Shown here piece after piece: positions 14,101-29,100 of a stretch of DNA of 64,000 bases. The stretch's first letter is position 1. Each line of letters starts with the position of its first letter. Source of the stretch: Sipunculus nudus. Taxonomy: Eukaryota; Annelida; Sipuncula; Golfingiida; Sipunculidae. Location: assembly GCA_026874595.1 (NCBI GenBank), contig CM049310.1, forward strand, positions 28,567,058 to 28,631,057, written 5' to 3'. The notes beneath the pieces are model-generated. The model made no database searches and was not told the DNA's origin. It saw nothing but the letters and a program-made list of their open reading frames with translations. Position numbers and translations under genes: made by a program.

Positions 14101-17100
14101 TATTTGCTACTGATTTGTCATTATATTTTGGAAAAAAATATTCTGCTGATCCATTTCAAGTCACTGTATATTTTAATTCTAAAAGTAATATTTTGAAATC
14201 TTAATTTTTGATGAAAATTCCATTTTCGGGAATTACTTGGAAGATTCAAATCATTTTCATACCGGTTACTTCGGTATTATCATCGTCACATCGTACGTTG
14301 ACATCGCTCCATATCATAATTTGCTGGTGCTTTTGAAAAATAACTAACTGAAGTTACCTTGTCGAGATATGCACGTATTGGAAACATGACGCTTGTAAAA
14401 GAGTGATTTTAAGGTTAAATTAAAGTGTCCAGTCGGGGTAAGCAAGTTTTTTTCCTGAAGATAGTTTCTGTGTGGGGAGCCATTTTGTCAAGGCAGTGTT
14501 CACGCAAGGCACGCTGGGACGAAATAGGTGGCTGTTCTGTTTACCACCCACCGCGTACAGCCGTTCAAAATATTCTTAGTAGAATACCGGGGCATTTCAG
14601 CACATGGCAGCAATCAAACTTGATTTTAAAATGATCGTCTGCCATTGTGTGACTCTTTACGATGTCAGCTTTTTATTCATTTTACGGTTTAAACAAATAA
14701 CCTTTGTTAAATAATGCCACAAATGGGTTTAAAGTAGGCTTTTATTTCAATTTTGCTTGACCATGCCCAACGAAGTGGGCCGCTTTGTGTTACAGCAGGG
14801 TTGTTGTAAACGTATTATTTGGTGACAATTACCAGGGTTTTATAACAAGTTATATATCACATGAAAATTTATCAGCAATTTTTAATTTATAAATAACAAA
14901 TATTCGTAAATAATACCACAACACACGGCTCCAATGCATGCGAGACTGCTGCTAAGAATGGCCTTCGAAAGTTGCAATATTATCGCCCACTCGCCGGCCC
15001 AAAAACGATGTCTGTCAGGAAGATATTCAGGAAACCCTTCTAGCATAAACGGCACAGTGCTTTCAGGAAATCAACCTGATTTCAAGATTTTGAATTTCTT
15101 GATTAAACCGCGGTTTTAAGTGGAGATTTTACGGTAGTGGTTCTGACTGAACCTGTATAGTTTCTATATAGGGGTTAAGTTTTGTGGTCAGTGCTATCAT
15201 CTGAGCTATTTTCTTATTTAATATCTACTTGAAATGACAGGTTTTAGTAATCATAAACAATCATATTATTACAAGTGTTCAATTAGAAATACATTTAACA
15301 GGCTGGTATTTCATATTAAACAGCATTAAGAAATGATCTTCATTATGTTTAAATGACAAAAAAATACACTTAATTTTATTTTGAAAATAGGTGTGGAAAT
15401 TAATTTTGTATAACAATTGCAATTAAATTTGAAAAAAAAATCTAAATGATCTCAGTTTCTAAGCAACAGTTTATAATATCTGCAGTTCAAGATCAAATGA
15501 ACATATATTGAATGTATATAGATGCTCAATATTATATAATAAAGAAAATCATAATGAACATAAGCTTTCTTTTCTCTAGACATTGTTAACATATATCATA
15601 AATGATATTATTAATGGAGATAAAAAAATTCTGGAGGTCTAATGTGACTATAAGACTTGCAATTGCAAGTATAAGAGATAAATAATTAGAGTTTATTGGG
15701 ATATAGCTGACTTACTCTTACATTATTACAAATGACAAAAGATCTGTGCTTACCTGTAGCAGCAAGCTGTGAGGTACTGCTGCTTTTCTTTGAGAGGCCG
15801 ACCAGTGCTGCCACTTTATATCCGAGGCTGGGCCGACGCTTCCTCCCCTCTGTGACACTGGAGGAGACTGCAGAGTCTGATATACTGCCATCGTTCTTCT
15901 CGTAACCGACGACGTCACTATTGCTCATACTGCGGCCGAGTGTTTTTCGTGTGGAGCTGACGTGGGGCACACCGGCCCTGTGTTCCATAGAAGTCTTAAA
16001 TTCACTGAAACAGGCAAGATCCCATTATCATATCATCAGCTGAACACAGCGGTAAGATTTGTACAATTACTAAATTGGTAATAATAATATGACCAGCATG
16101 CTTAATAATCACTAACATCAACAATACAGGTGACACTGATTTGCCAGGTGAGAGCTATAGATAATGAGCCAGATTTGAAGAACCATAAGTTCAGTGACTC
16201 TCCACAGATGGACACATGCCCATGTCAAATTCAAAGACTAAGCTGGGTTAAAATTTACTTCACACAAGTTCCATGACGGAGTGTCAGCATCCTTTCATAT
16301 ACTGTATTATTTCTAGTCAAACCTATTAACCACTTGCAAGAATATCATGTTTATCATGCAAAATGTCCTATTCATTCCTAACTGATGCTGTCAACAACAT
16401 CTCAAATGAAGACAGATTAATCTTAAAACTCTTTATTAGGTTACCAACAAAGGAAATCTCAGCACTTTTAATGGAGCACTGTTTCAGGCTAATTTTCATT
16501 ATGATAATCACCAACTAATAGTCAAGAGAAAATATTTGTATGAAGTATATATTACAAAAAACATTAACTCAAATACCACAGGCACAAATCTATACATTAC
16601 GAAACGTAACTTAAACACTACAGGCACAAATCTTTAAATCCAGATGATAAAGAAGCAAATGTCTAATGTACTAGAGGTAAAACACAAAGAAAGAATAAAC
16701 TGAGAATTTTTAAGTTCAACAGAACCTGGCATGCCTTAAGCTTTGGCCAAACCCTCCTATGTTTTTATTGAGAAGACTTGCATGCAGAGTTCCTACTCGG
16801 TTTCAACAGAATTCAAACATGTTCAGAGAATATTATTTTCTGACACACTTGTGATTTTATGATTGGTCAATGGCAGTTTTCCACTACTTTAGCAATACAC
16901 ATTTTTTTTTAACGTGATTTACCTTCTAATGTCTTGTGTAATTTCCGAAGCAAAATTCCCAATTTCTTGATAAAACAAAACATTCAGAAAATTGTCGTTT
17001 TTGAGTGACAATTTGGGAGACCTGCTGCCTGACAGTATAAACTACACCGAGGTTCCAGCATCTGTGATCACATGACAAACCTTAGTTTTCTGCGTGGCCG

Positions 17101-20100
17101 CTCGGACTGCGTGGACTTGATACTGATGTTGCTGATCTTGGATATCTCGGACATGTCACTTGTCTCTGAAGCATCACTCTGCATGGCATCATCTGAAATG
17201 TCAGGGCTGAATTCTGAAGAAAACAAAAATAATGCCTGCAAGGACCCAGACTTTTACAGAGTCTAAAAGCTAATATATCATGCAGCTACACACCAGGTTT
17301 TATCAAAGCTACAACAGTAAATTTCAATCCTGACAGAGAACTTCCATCTGTAGATCAAACTATTCTAGAAAATGCTGGTTATAAAATGCATGCAACCGTA
17401 TTTTATTCTATTATGAACTCTGTCACTGGTAAATTACACAGAGTTAACTAGCCTCATGTAAAGTGTGCATGACTGATTTCTAAAATTTAAAAAAATTAGC
17501 TAATAACATAATTTATTAATTCCTTAATAAATCCTAGTTGATGAGTTATTTCAGATTTTGAAATATTTAATTAGATATTTGAGTGGTCAGCTAAAAAAAT
17601 CTTGGGTAGTTTTTGGGAGTTAATTAACTAACACAAACATATCTTTTCATGGGCTATTTACAATGAAAACTCTTACGAGTTTATCATCACACTGACATGC
17701 CTTCAAACATGACTTTCAGAATTCATTCATATTTATCTTTGAAAGAACATATGCATGTCCTTAAAAATATGCAGCAGGAAGCTTGTATCTACATGATTAT
17801 CTTAATTGTGCCAGCTATCCTAGAAGAAGCAAAGGCAATCTACTTGGAGCTCACAAACTACTATACAAACCTTACTAACAACAATCTAATGTACGTACAT
17901 CTGTTAAATAAGCTTTGACAACAGCAACACTTATTATATGAACCAAGTCTATCACTCAGGCAGCTATACACCTGTTAAAAGCTCACCCCTTCGTCTTGAA
18001 CGCCGTGACTCATGGCGTCGCTCGTAGCTGCGCTCATCTCTCATGCGGTCACGGGCACCGGTCGGTGAGCCTCTTTGTCTCCGTCTGGAGTGGAAGATAG
18101 CCTCTGAATCAGATGCTGGAGCACCAGTAGCACCATGGCGACACTGGTTCATTCGTATTTTCATCTGCCGTGCTCTCTCTTCTAAATCTTGTGTCACTGA
18201 GATATCAGAATTTTCTCACACAATTAACACATTACATTTTATATGCATTTTTCATTGTATGCCTCCAAGGCATTCAACATTATCTATACAGGTTCTACAA
18301 GGTTTCATTCATGCAGTGATTTGAGGAGGTTCCAGTTATTTTATCAGTCCAGAAGGGTATTACACCTTGACACAGTGATATTCACAAGACAATTTACATA
18401 CAAATTTTAGTGGCAAGACTTCAAGGTGGCACATTCTAACAAAGACATCAGAAGATCAGCTTATGTTTTAAGTATTTTCTGATTACCTCTTGGACTTTGT
18501 TTTGTATGTATACATAAGAGAGCAAAGGCACATTCATGTTTAAACTTTAATATTTCTGAAAACAGTGATACAACAGCAATCACAGAGCTATTGTCTAGTT
18601 AAAATTAGAGGTCACCATATATCTCAGGTTAACAATTTGGAATTAACAACAGATAAAGGTTATTTCTCCCAGTAAGGGTGGAGGTGGGGCTGGGGTTTGG
18701 TCAGCCCCTGTGATTTGATTATTTCTGAAGCTTTCTAGTGCGTCTTTGTGAACTGACTGTCTAAAAGTTCATGTGGTGACAGCAGCTCCATGTGTTTGAC
18801 TACTGGTGCCTGTCTTTGCCTACGGCTCAGTCTTTTGCCCTGACCTTTGTGTCATTTGTATAAAATCTTGACACTACCACTGGCTTCCAATAAAATTTTA
18901 GAATCAAAGATTTATTTCAAGGTTTTTATGAACACAAATTGTTTTTCCCATCCTCCTTTGCTACAGTTGTCTGATCATCTTACATTTTTCCTTTTTTTTC
19001 ATACTTTTTCAATGATAACTGTATCCAAAGCATAACAGGCAAGGCCAATTTGACCATAAGTCATCTTACTGCAAGCATTTTGTTACTGAACAACTTTGTT
19101 AACAGGTTACACCATGGATGATTGAGTGCTGTACTCAATCATTACAGTGATTCTCGTTTTTTAGGCAATTTTCACTATTAGCTAAAGTCAAACACTTTTA
19201 TGGCCATGGAAATACAATACAAAATTTCAAGGATAAGCTTGTGCATGGGAACCTGGTACTATCAACAGTATTTGTCAATTTGTGTTTGTCAACAGTCCTT
19301 TGTAATAATCCTCAAAATTTGTCAACTAAACATTAGTTTTAATCTAATAGGTTCGTTCTTTGTATGAAGTCTTCTGTTTAGTTCAACTGTCTTTATCTAA
19401 TAACCTGCATCTACTAGTGAAATTCACTTAAATATATCTCATCTCAGTTCTCTTACCATTGGATTAAACTCTGAAGACCAAAGCAATTGTCTGTTGCAGT
19501 TTTGTCAATGACCACTGTCTGCTTACCTCTGTCCTTACTGACTTGAGCTTGCATTGGGATCTGTGGCAGCTGACGTCTCTTTGGAGAGGGTGTACTGGTA
19601 GGAGTGACATTAGGGGACCGTACAGAGATTGGGACATCACGATGAGGCCGTGTCATTGTGGCTCCTGGACTCACTTCCCGTTCTCCTATATTACCTCTTT
19701 CCCTGTCTATGTCTCCTAATCGATCTCGATCTAATACTCTGGAACCAGAATAAAATATAACAAAATGAATATTTTTTCCATTAATGGCAATTTATTACTG
19801 ATATCACCGACCAGCTGGGAGTTTTAGCCGTGGTTGGCCTAATTACCAGCATTTCAGTGTCAGCAATAAGTCCTAATTGTTTTCATTCCATCATGGCTTT
19901 TGTTTGAACTGCTTTGAAACAGTTACCATTCAGCTAGCTATAATTACATTTTTTTCATCTCCAGCTGGTGACTGGCCCAGTTGTAGATGACATTAACATG
20001 TTATACACTGATATTTATTTATTAACACACTTTTCTTCTACCACATGTTACAAGCCTGGTCTAGTACGAGCTTAGGACTGGCACAATTGTATGAATGGTA

Positions 20101-23100
20101 AACACAGATAAACGTCTCTATGTGTACATGTGCCTGATGATTATGGCGGCTTGAAGTTGTCTTGTGATAACTAAATTCAAAGTTATCTTCTTTCCTTCAC
20201 TGCTCAGAGGGCCACTCGGGATAAACTAAGGTTGACACCCAATACTTCCTAATTTGCTAGCTTTTCTCCAGTCAAACATTGAATATTCATTATGAAGACC
20301 TCATTTAACCTGAAGCAAATAGTCTTAACAGTGGATTGAAAATTTGGTAAAGATATCACAAAACCTAAGGCAGATATTTCCTGTAATGTAAAAACTAAAA
20401 TGTTAGAAATTGTATGAAATCTACAAGGAGGAAGCTTCAATGCCAAGGACGGATTTTACTTAATATGGTTGTTAAAATGACTGGGAAGACCGTCGGGACT
20501 TCGATCTTTACCATCTTTGGAATCAATTTACCATAAGATATTGGTAAAGAAAGTGAATACTACAGTTAAAGATTCTAATCACCAAGCACACCATTTATTT
20601 CAAATAAAGAAATCTGGAGTTCATTATCAGTGGTTTCCAAGTTATTTAAAAAGAATTTTAATCAATACCTACATGTCAGCAATCTGGAAATAAACTGATC
20701 TCTTGCAGAAAACTTATCTGTAGTCAATTATCTTTTTACACGATTTTATGAAATTATTGATTTTCTTCTACAGCACATGTCCTTTTACAACAAGCAAGTC
20801 AAGACATATACTATTGTTACTTTTATCACACATATTATATAAAGCAAATAATATAAATCTTATCTAATCTTATCTTATTAATCTAAGCAATAACCAGTTA
20901 ACCATTAGACTGGAACCTATTCATTAGGGGCAAAAACATACGGGAGGTCCCCTAGTGTCCACTCATGGAAGCATCACTGTATATTTTAAGTGAATGTAAT
21001 GCTATATATCTAAAACTTTTCATCATAAGGCCACAAATCATATTGCAATTTTTTTCTTTTGCTACATATTGCATCATCCTTTTTGGTCTTGGGTCTGTTC
21101 TTACCTAGTAGTGGATGGTGTTGACATGGGGTCAGGCACTGGTTGGCGAGGATCAGGTGACTTTGACCTTGACCTTGGAGCCTTCATATCAGGAGCAATG
21201 CGACCAGCTGATCGGCCTCGCCTGCCACCTTTCTCCATCTGAATCAGCTGCTCATCGCCAGCCATCGCTGCTTCCTCCCGACCTTCTGTGATTTAAATCC
21301 AGATTTAGTTTGCAGTGAATTTTAGTTCAGCATCTGAATACATAAAGCTTGTGTGTCATAACAAACCCTGGATGAAACTTAAACATTCTCTTTATTTTTT
21401 TGTAAAGGACAGGTCCGCAGGTTGTCAGCAGCACTGGCTATGAAAATAAAGATGAAGGCAAAAATACAATAAGAATGATGTGTTATTTTTAAAGTCTTTT
21501 GGATTTCAGGTTTTATGTCTGTATATTATGTCCACAATCTGGCAGTGCAGACTGATAAAGACACAAAAGAACATCTCTCATTTAGAGCGGACCCTGCCAA
21601 TCTTCTTGTATGGACTGACCACAGATTAAATGACCATTTTCCTGACAAGTGCTATAAAGTCTTGACCCTAGGTAAGGGCAGACCCTCGAGTAGCCAATAA
21701 TAAAATCAATACATGTACAGAAGAGGGATGACCCTTGGCACTGGTATTTAAACCTTGTATACAGCACTGTTTCCACTCTGTTTTTTTTAAATTAGAAGCA
21801 AATTATTAAAGTAAAACTATGAAAAAGAGATTAATCCATGCAAAAAAAAAATCTTACAATTTGACTGCAGGCCTATGTGATGCTCCTAACATGCTTCAGG
21901 TATTGTTAGTAGTTATGTCGGGAGAAAGGCACAAATCACACATATTTCACATTTCTGGTCATTTTTTAAAACTTGAGTCAGATTACCGTATAGTAATTCT
22001 TTGCTCAGTAAAAAGTCAGTACTGTCAAGCATTCAGAGAGCTTTATATATAACCTATTGCTCTAACAAAGTTATGAATTATATGCATAAACAGTGAATCA
22101 CTGTCTGTATAATAAAAAGTATAGAAAAATATTGAATTTTGTTTACATATGAAAAAGTATGAAAAAAAACAAAGAAGTATAAAAGTAGTCTTTCCTGAAG
22201 AAAAAGTGCCAGAGTGCCAGCACTGAATTAGACCAAACTCGGTGTACCTTATTTCTGTACTACATAGAGGATGCATCCTTTCCTGGGTATCCTAACCACT
22301 GTCTGTGAACTGACCCCTGTGACCTCTGTAATACTTGTGTTATGATTGATTCTTTGCTGCAATGCTGCTGTGTGTAAAGTATAAAATGTGCTGATCCCAC
22401 TGGTGCCATAAATGGCAGACTGGGATCTTTTTGAATGACTGATCCCTGGGCAACTAACTCCCATAAGGTCACCTAAAATTATGCTATGCCATACTGAAAT
22501 TCAGGCATGTTATATATCAGTCTGAACATACATATAATGTCTGTAGGTTTCAAACAGCTAGAAAGACAGTTGGAATAGGTGTCTCATATCACCCATGATG
22601 TCGATCTCATCTGACACTGTACTTTTTTTCAGCCATGTTCTTTTTGCTGCATTTCTCACCATATTTATACAACCCCTGATACAATAATAGGTGCAGGACA
22701 TTTATTGTTCTTGTTTCTTTTCAATCATGCCTAAAACCAATGCAGTCTTGAGTGAAGAAAGAATACAATGATATGCTCTTGTGATAAGGACCCTGACCAT
22801 AGCTTTTAACACTGAGAATGGTCCAAATGATCCTGGTCGGCAACTCTTAAATATATGCATGATTGCCTCAGTCAATCCCCCATCCATCAGCCTTCCCGCA
22901 AACAACATGCATACATACATACATATTACATAAACAATTCAAACAGACATATATAAATACATGCCTTGTACTGAATGTGTGCACAGAAACATGAATACAT
23001 ACAAACAGCAAACACATACAAAACAATGAGAAGGGGTATTCCTCTATAAAGGCAATACATCCATAATCATATAATGTCAAGACTCTTTGCAAACAAAAAT

Positions 23101-26100
23101 GAAAGCAAACAAAAAACAAAAAACATACATGCATACAAACCTGCAAACACTCATACAGCTGACTCAATACACTGACATGACCTGTGCTTATTTTTGTTGG
23201 TATATGGAGATATAATAATGTAAAAAGTTCCAGTATCCATAGACTTGTCTTAAAACCCAGCCCACATATCCCCATGCTCCCAGCTGGTGTCCTGTCGGGC
23301 CCAGTTTCTCATGCATATATACATAACTGTATTTGATAACATAAGAACATTACTGTATTAATGTGAAGTACTGTGACATATTGCTGGCCCAGGCTTTCAT
23401 CCCGGGACCTTGGCAGCCCCCTGTTGTCAGAGCAGACCTCATCATCAGGGAATTGTAATAGTAAATGAACATGACAGGCAGGCACCAGCGGTCTCCAGTA
23501 ACCATCCACAGAGCCTGGCTGCTGCTAGCATCTACATATTTTATTACAGCAGAAATCTGATTATATGCTGAGGCAGCCAAATTCACACATCAATGTTGAA
23601 CTGCAGAAAACCGCCCAAGAGTACAAATAAAAAAAAACCTAAGTTTCCAACCTTTCTCTGGTGCCATCTGATCAACTCAAGTTTTTTAACATGGAGATCA
23701 GTTTTATTATAACATGCAGCTTACTAAGAAATGAATTTTCTCATTTGATAGAACACTCCCCAGCAGGGATAGAATTATTGAAATTATTATAAAATGCTGC
23801 CAACCAGGAAATAACCAGTTCTGCCTTTTGCAAAAAACATTCCCTTTCTTTGTCAGGATCAGATTATTATTTTTATTAAAAGTACAGCTGGCCGAGTACT
23901 GGAAATTTTCTTCAGATATGCACACAAGAAATTTACGCTGATAAGAGTTTATTTTTGTTTATTAAAAACACAGCTGGACATTTTCTCCTGTTGCTCACAG
24001 GCTAGAAGAGGCAGATTATACATTTTTGTTCATCACATGCTTTTACAGGATGTCAAACATCTGAACTTGAGTGGTTAGGTATTATAAGTTTTTTTGTGGT
24101 AAAGCCAAAAACCCTTCATAGATTATTCAAATCCAATAAATGGTAGTCACATTATTAGAAGAATAATATTAATTAGAATTCTGGTAGTTCTCTTTGCATT
24201 CTCTTTGTTCTACATCTAAAACCCTATTTATGGAAGGTTTGCTCCTTGGTAAACCTCCCCCAAAACAATTCTATTTCCTCCACATACAATAACATTAATT
24301 ATTGTTTATTTTAATAATCATCGTCGCTGACAGAATATTACAGACTATATATCAGATTTGTCACATTTGACTCTGCCATAACTGACAGGACAGCACCACT
24401 TTAGTTTACACTGTTTTTGCTGAGACCAAAACCATCCATACTCTTTCCCTTTGTAGACAACAGATCCACCATACACCTTTTACATACAGCACACACTCAA
24501 ATTTATGATCTTCAACATATTTTTTTTACCTGAAGTAAACCAAGTTCAAATTGTTAAACACTGCACTGCAACACTACATTATACTATGAGGCCTAACGAA
24601 AAGTTTAATGATTATTTGCTTAATAGGGAAACCATAAGAGCCATAGCCAGGCAATTTTTACCATAATACTATTTCATAGTTTTATGAATGAAGTTTGTAA
24701 AAAAAGAACAATATATATACATTTGGCATAATTGTATCAACTGGTAGATTCTGACCGATCATTATTGGTTTATGATTGCCATTAATTAATATGCATGAAG
24801 TTATCCATAATACTGCAAATAAAACAATAAAAAATTAAGGTCACATCCCTAAAAGTTACAAATGTGTCAGGTAACAGAATGTCTGCCTTCACCACCCTTA
24901 GCAGAAAGCACCTGTCATATACAACTCTTCCCAACCCTAAATTAGCCATGTTCGGATTGTGAATTTTTTTGGTCTTTTGTCACAGATTGTAACGACTCTT
25001 GACCCTGGGACATTTCAATCTTATGACATTTATTATGTGGATAAGTCAAGATGACAACCTCAACTAAAGGGCTGGCACAGTGCCAAAACACTAATAAATC
25101 TGGCAGCAGCAATATCACACATTAGAAAATATTAACAAATGTCATGAATAAATAACAAATTTTTGTTGTTCAATATCCCACCACCACTAATTAACACACC
25201 TGCCATGTGGTGATTGGCTCTTCTTGTGACCTTTTTTATGACTCTCACCCTGAGGTCACTTCCTGTATCTGAGTAGTCGCTGGTGATTGGACTAGCGGAG
25301 CTACTAAGGCTCGCCCCATCACCCCGTCTGAAAGGGCTTAACCCTAAAAGGAACATGCTCTCAGCGTTGTAGTCATTTAAAGTTTTCCTCTTCACAGTCA
25401 GTTATAATTGAAAATTACAATTTACTTTCTCTTTCTTCAATATATATTTTTCTTCACTCTCTTTACTATAATTAAAATACCTCAATATTAATCCAATGTT
25501 AATTGACTGTGACTTCAAACATAAACTGTCATAAGTTCAAATGCTGTGAACCAAGAGTGTTAGAGCACAACTCAGATATGAGAAGGTTGCAAATTTTCTT
25601 TATGGCACTGTGGGCCAAAATGCTGAATATATAAGCTTTTAATAATATTCATTGAATTTTTTTTTTTAATCATGCTGATGACAATGTATTTAATTTATTG
25701 GTCATTATGACCAGGAATCATGTTTATACACACTTAGATACAAATGAAAAATTTTAAAACCAATGAAACAAATCTAACAAATGCTTTTACTGACACAGTC
25801 TAAAGCCACAGGCTGTGAACATCATCAAATGTATTAAAACATAAGAGATTACTGCTGGTCAGACACTTAGAAGAACTTAATTTCAGGTAAGAAGCATTTA
25901 TTATACAATAGTGTAATGTGTGAAGATAGTTCTATAATCTAATCATTTACCCCACAAAGTTATATGGATAATGAGGGTTAAGTATTAAAAATAAACAAGA
26001 ATCCCACAAACCAGAGGCAAGACCATTTATTAAGTCACCAGAGGACACAAAATGTACCAAATCACCCCATGACAGGTCATGCCAACAAGAAAAGAACAAA

Positions 26101-29100
26101 CACAGATATGTTCTGGTATGACTTAAACATATGAGACACGTGTGTGCTGAAAGAGGCCACCACTATGACGTCTACTTGGTTAGCTTACTAACCACTAGGG
26201 GGAGCTCCATGTACCGGGTAGCACCACCACTACCAGAGTTCATGCACAGACATCAAAATATCACCCAGTCACCCAGAAATACCAATAAGATGAACAAAGA
26301 AACTATGCAAACAAAATATAACTTAGTGTGTTCATCCATCTGTAAAGTTCCTACTGATAAAACACTGTACTGTGTCAGCTGTGTTCAGTAAGTATAAGGT
26401 AGGTATTTTTTTATCTGGTTATATTTTTATTACCCTGTAACAATCAGGAAGAAATCAACCACTTTAACTGTAGATCACTTAAAATGTTAAGAAGCATGTA
26501 CAAAAAGAGGATTCGTTATTATCAAGACCAAATATCACTAGTTAATTGTTTGACTGTCTGTTGGATGTTCATACATCATCAATGTGTCAATATAGGGTCA
26601 TCTGATGACAAAGATACAATATTTGTCTTAGTACCACAATGTATTGTTGCACTGATGAATCATTTCAGCCCTAGTTAGTATATGCTGTGCGAGCTGTAAG
26701 TGCAAATCTACCACATTCATGACAGAATAATGACAAAACTGTCCCACCACAAAAATGGACTTTCAAATATTATACTTACCTGGAGCAAGACCAATGCTGT
26801 CATCAAAATCAAACTCAGAAATATCACTATCACTGTGTCGCTTCACTGATCCTGGAGGAGACAGAAATTCTTGGCCGTACGAGTCTGTCCTTCTCCCAGC
26901 CTGAAGATAAACCATAACATACCGTACAAATAGGGGCATTGTTAAAATTATATACCAGATGGAGCTTTACAACTTTTTTAGTAAAATTTTTATTTTACAA
27001 GAAGTATTGTTAAAATTAAAATTTTGGAGAAAAATGCACCATGAAAGTCCACCAATGTGCTGCAGTAACAGACAGTCCTTAACACTTAAAGGGAAGTAAT
27101 ATATGTGGATATATATTTCATCTGTAAATTTTACCTGAGAGAGTTGCACATATTTAGTCGTATCATCGAGAAACAATTCCGTAAACAACTCTTACAAAAG
27201 GAATGCTGTCTGATGAGATAAAATAAATGCTCCAAGCAGGAATGAGCATCACCGTATATACATTTTATAAGAAAAGTTTGACATAAAATACTTGGAACTT
27301 TGGGATATAAAACAAGGGACCCATGGGTCTCGGCGCTCAGCTGAAGTTTGAAATTTTTGCAAATGCAAAATATGCAAAATATTCTATTGTAATGTTTTTC
27401 ATTTATATAAGCATATGAGAAGCTAAGAGGAAAGGGGCCCTCCTACTTGGTTATAGTAAAGTTCTAAATATATGATTACAAACTAATACTCTGACAAGAC
27501 TGTCATGAAGAAAAACAGTAACAGTTTTGAGATACTGTGATGCATATGAAAAATTTACAGATGGACAGGCAAGTGGACAGAATGGACTAATACCTTTATT
27601 TAACTATCAAGAGAATAATGCATTTAAGTTTATATATAAGCCTATTTTTTTAGCATATCCACTTTTCCCATTAATAGTTTTTATCTTATTCATTTTTTTT
27701 ATTTACAAGTTTTATAAATTTGTAATAAAAAAAACTGAAAATATAAGTTAAAATATTAGAATTCTAAGTTGCAATCATTATATATCCAGAGTGTGGCTCA
27801 TATTGGGTCATATTATGCATACACGTACATTTTATTATTTTTAAATCACAAATGTTTAAACTGAATTTAAAAATAAATAATGCCACAATATGGCATCTAC
27901 AAGATAATTCCTTGAATCACTATTAAAAAGTTTTGCACATTGGAGTTTTCAGTACATGCTTAATTTTATTCACTGAAATGAAATAAAAGATTCAGTAAAT
28001 TTTATAAAATAAAAACATCTATTCAAATAAAGTATACACACTGTTGGTTGAATGAGGGACAAACAATATCATTGTGCTAATTACTATCTCAGCTATTATT
28101 TATTACTGGAATTAATAGTCAATTTCACACCTGGTGAAGTTTTTACTCTTCTGAAGTAAGGAATTACTTATCTGATGAACATCAACACTTTCATAGCAAT
28201 ACACCACTTTGTGGACACAATTAAATGTGCACTTAAATCATTGTAACCCTGGTGGTACAATACAAAATCTAAAATGTAGCATAGCCAAGAATAAAATAAA
28301 ATACAGAAAATTATAACATTCATCTAGTTAATGCACCATCTGGGGGGGGGGAGTGCAGGGCAGAGGGGAACCCTGCTAGTAGTGGCCAAGCTGAGCATAG
28401 GCAAGCTGCCTGGGGTCAGTTACATAATGCAAGTGAAGGCTGTACTACCAGGTGGGCTAGATGTAAACAACACTTGACATGGTGTATGGAAACTTGAATT
28501 AAAGCTACTCCTTTCAATCAATTCCTTTGAAATTTCAGATTTTAAAAGATTAAATCGTTATGTATATATGTTGTGAAAATTAAATCAAGAGTGCTAACAG
28601 GGAAAAAACGTGCCATTGCCAAAGTTGGACAAAATTTAAGGTATTGATTTTTTATTTATGCTAATAACTTGAAAAATTTGCAAAATTCAGATCTAATTTT
28701 GGGTAAACTATTGAATCTTAATTAAATAAAGTTATATTCCTGAAAAAAAGTCTCCAGCTTCAGCAATTCTCATGTTAGGTGAGTAAATATAATTCCTGAT
28801 TTTTTTAAAAATGCATTATATTTGGGCCCATAACTTCAAAATAATACCCAATACTGACCTAATTTTTGGTTTGTTCATAGAAAATGTATGGAAAAATATG
28901 AATACTAAATATGATCAAAAACAGATCGGTGGTTTTGATATAAGGCAGCCTTGAAGTGTAACAATGGTTTTTTTTATGGAAAACGGAGGTTTTTCCTTAA
29001 TATCTCAAAGGAACAAAGTCCTAATGACCCAATTTTCGGTATGGTAGGAGATTTAGGGGACATCTAATGGTTTGCAAAGTTTTTGATTCGTAGGTCCAAC

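Noticed and set aside
23309-23586. Two overlapping minus-strand ORFs in a GC-richer patch of intron
   Set aside because: No RIM similarity, no donor in a suitable phase, no recognised family. Possibly an unclassified repeat.
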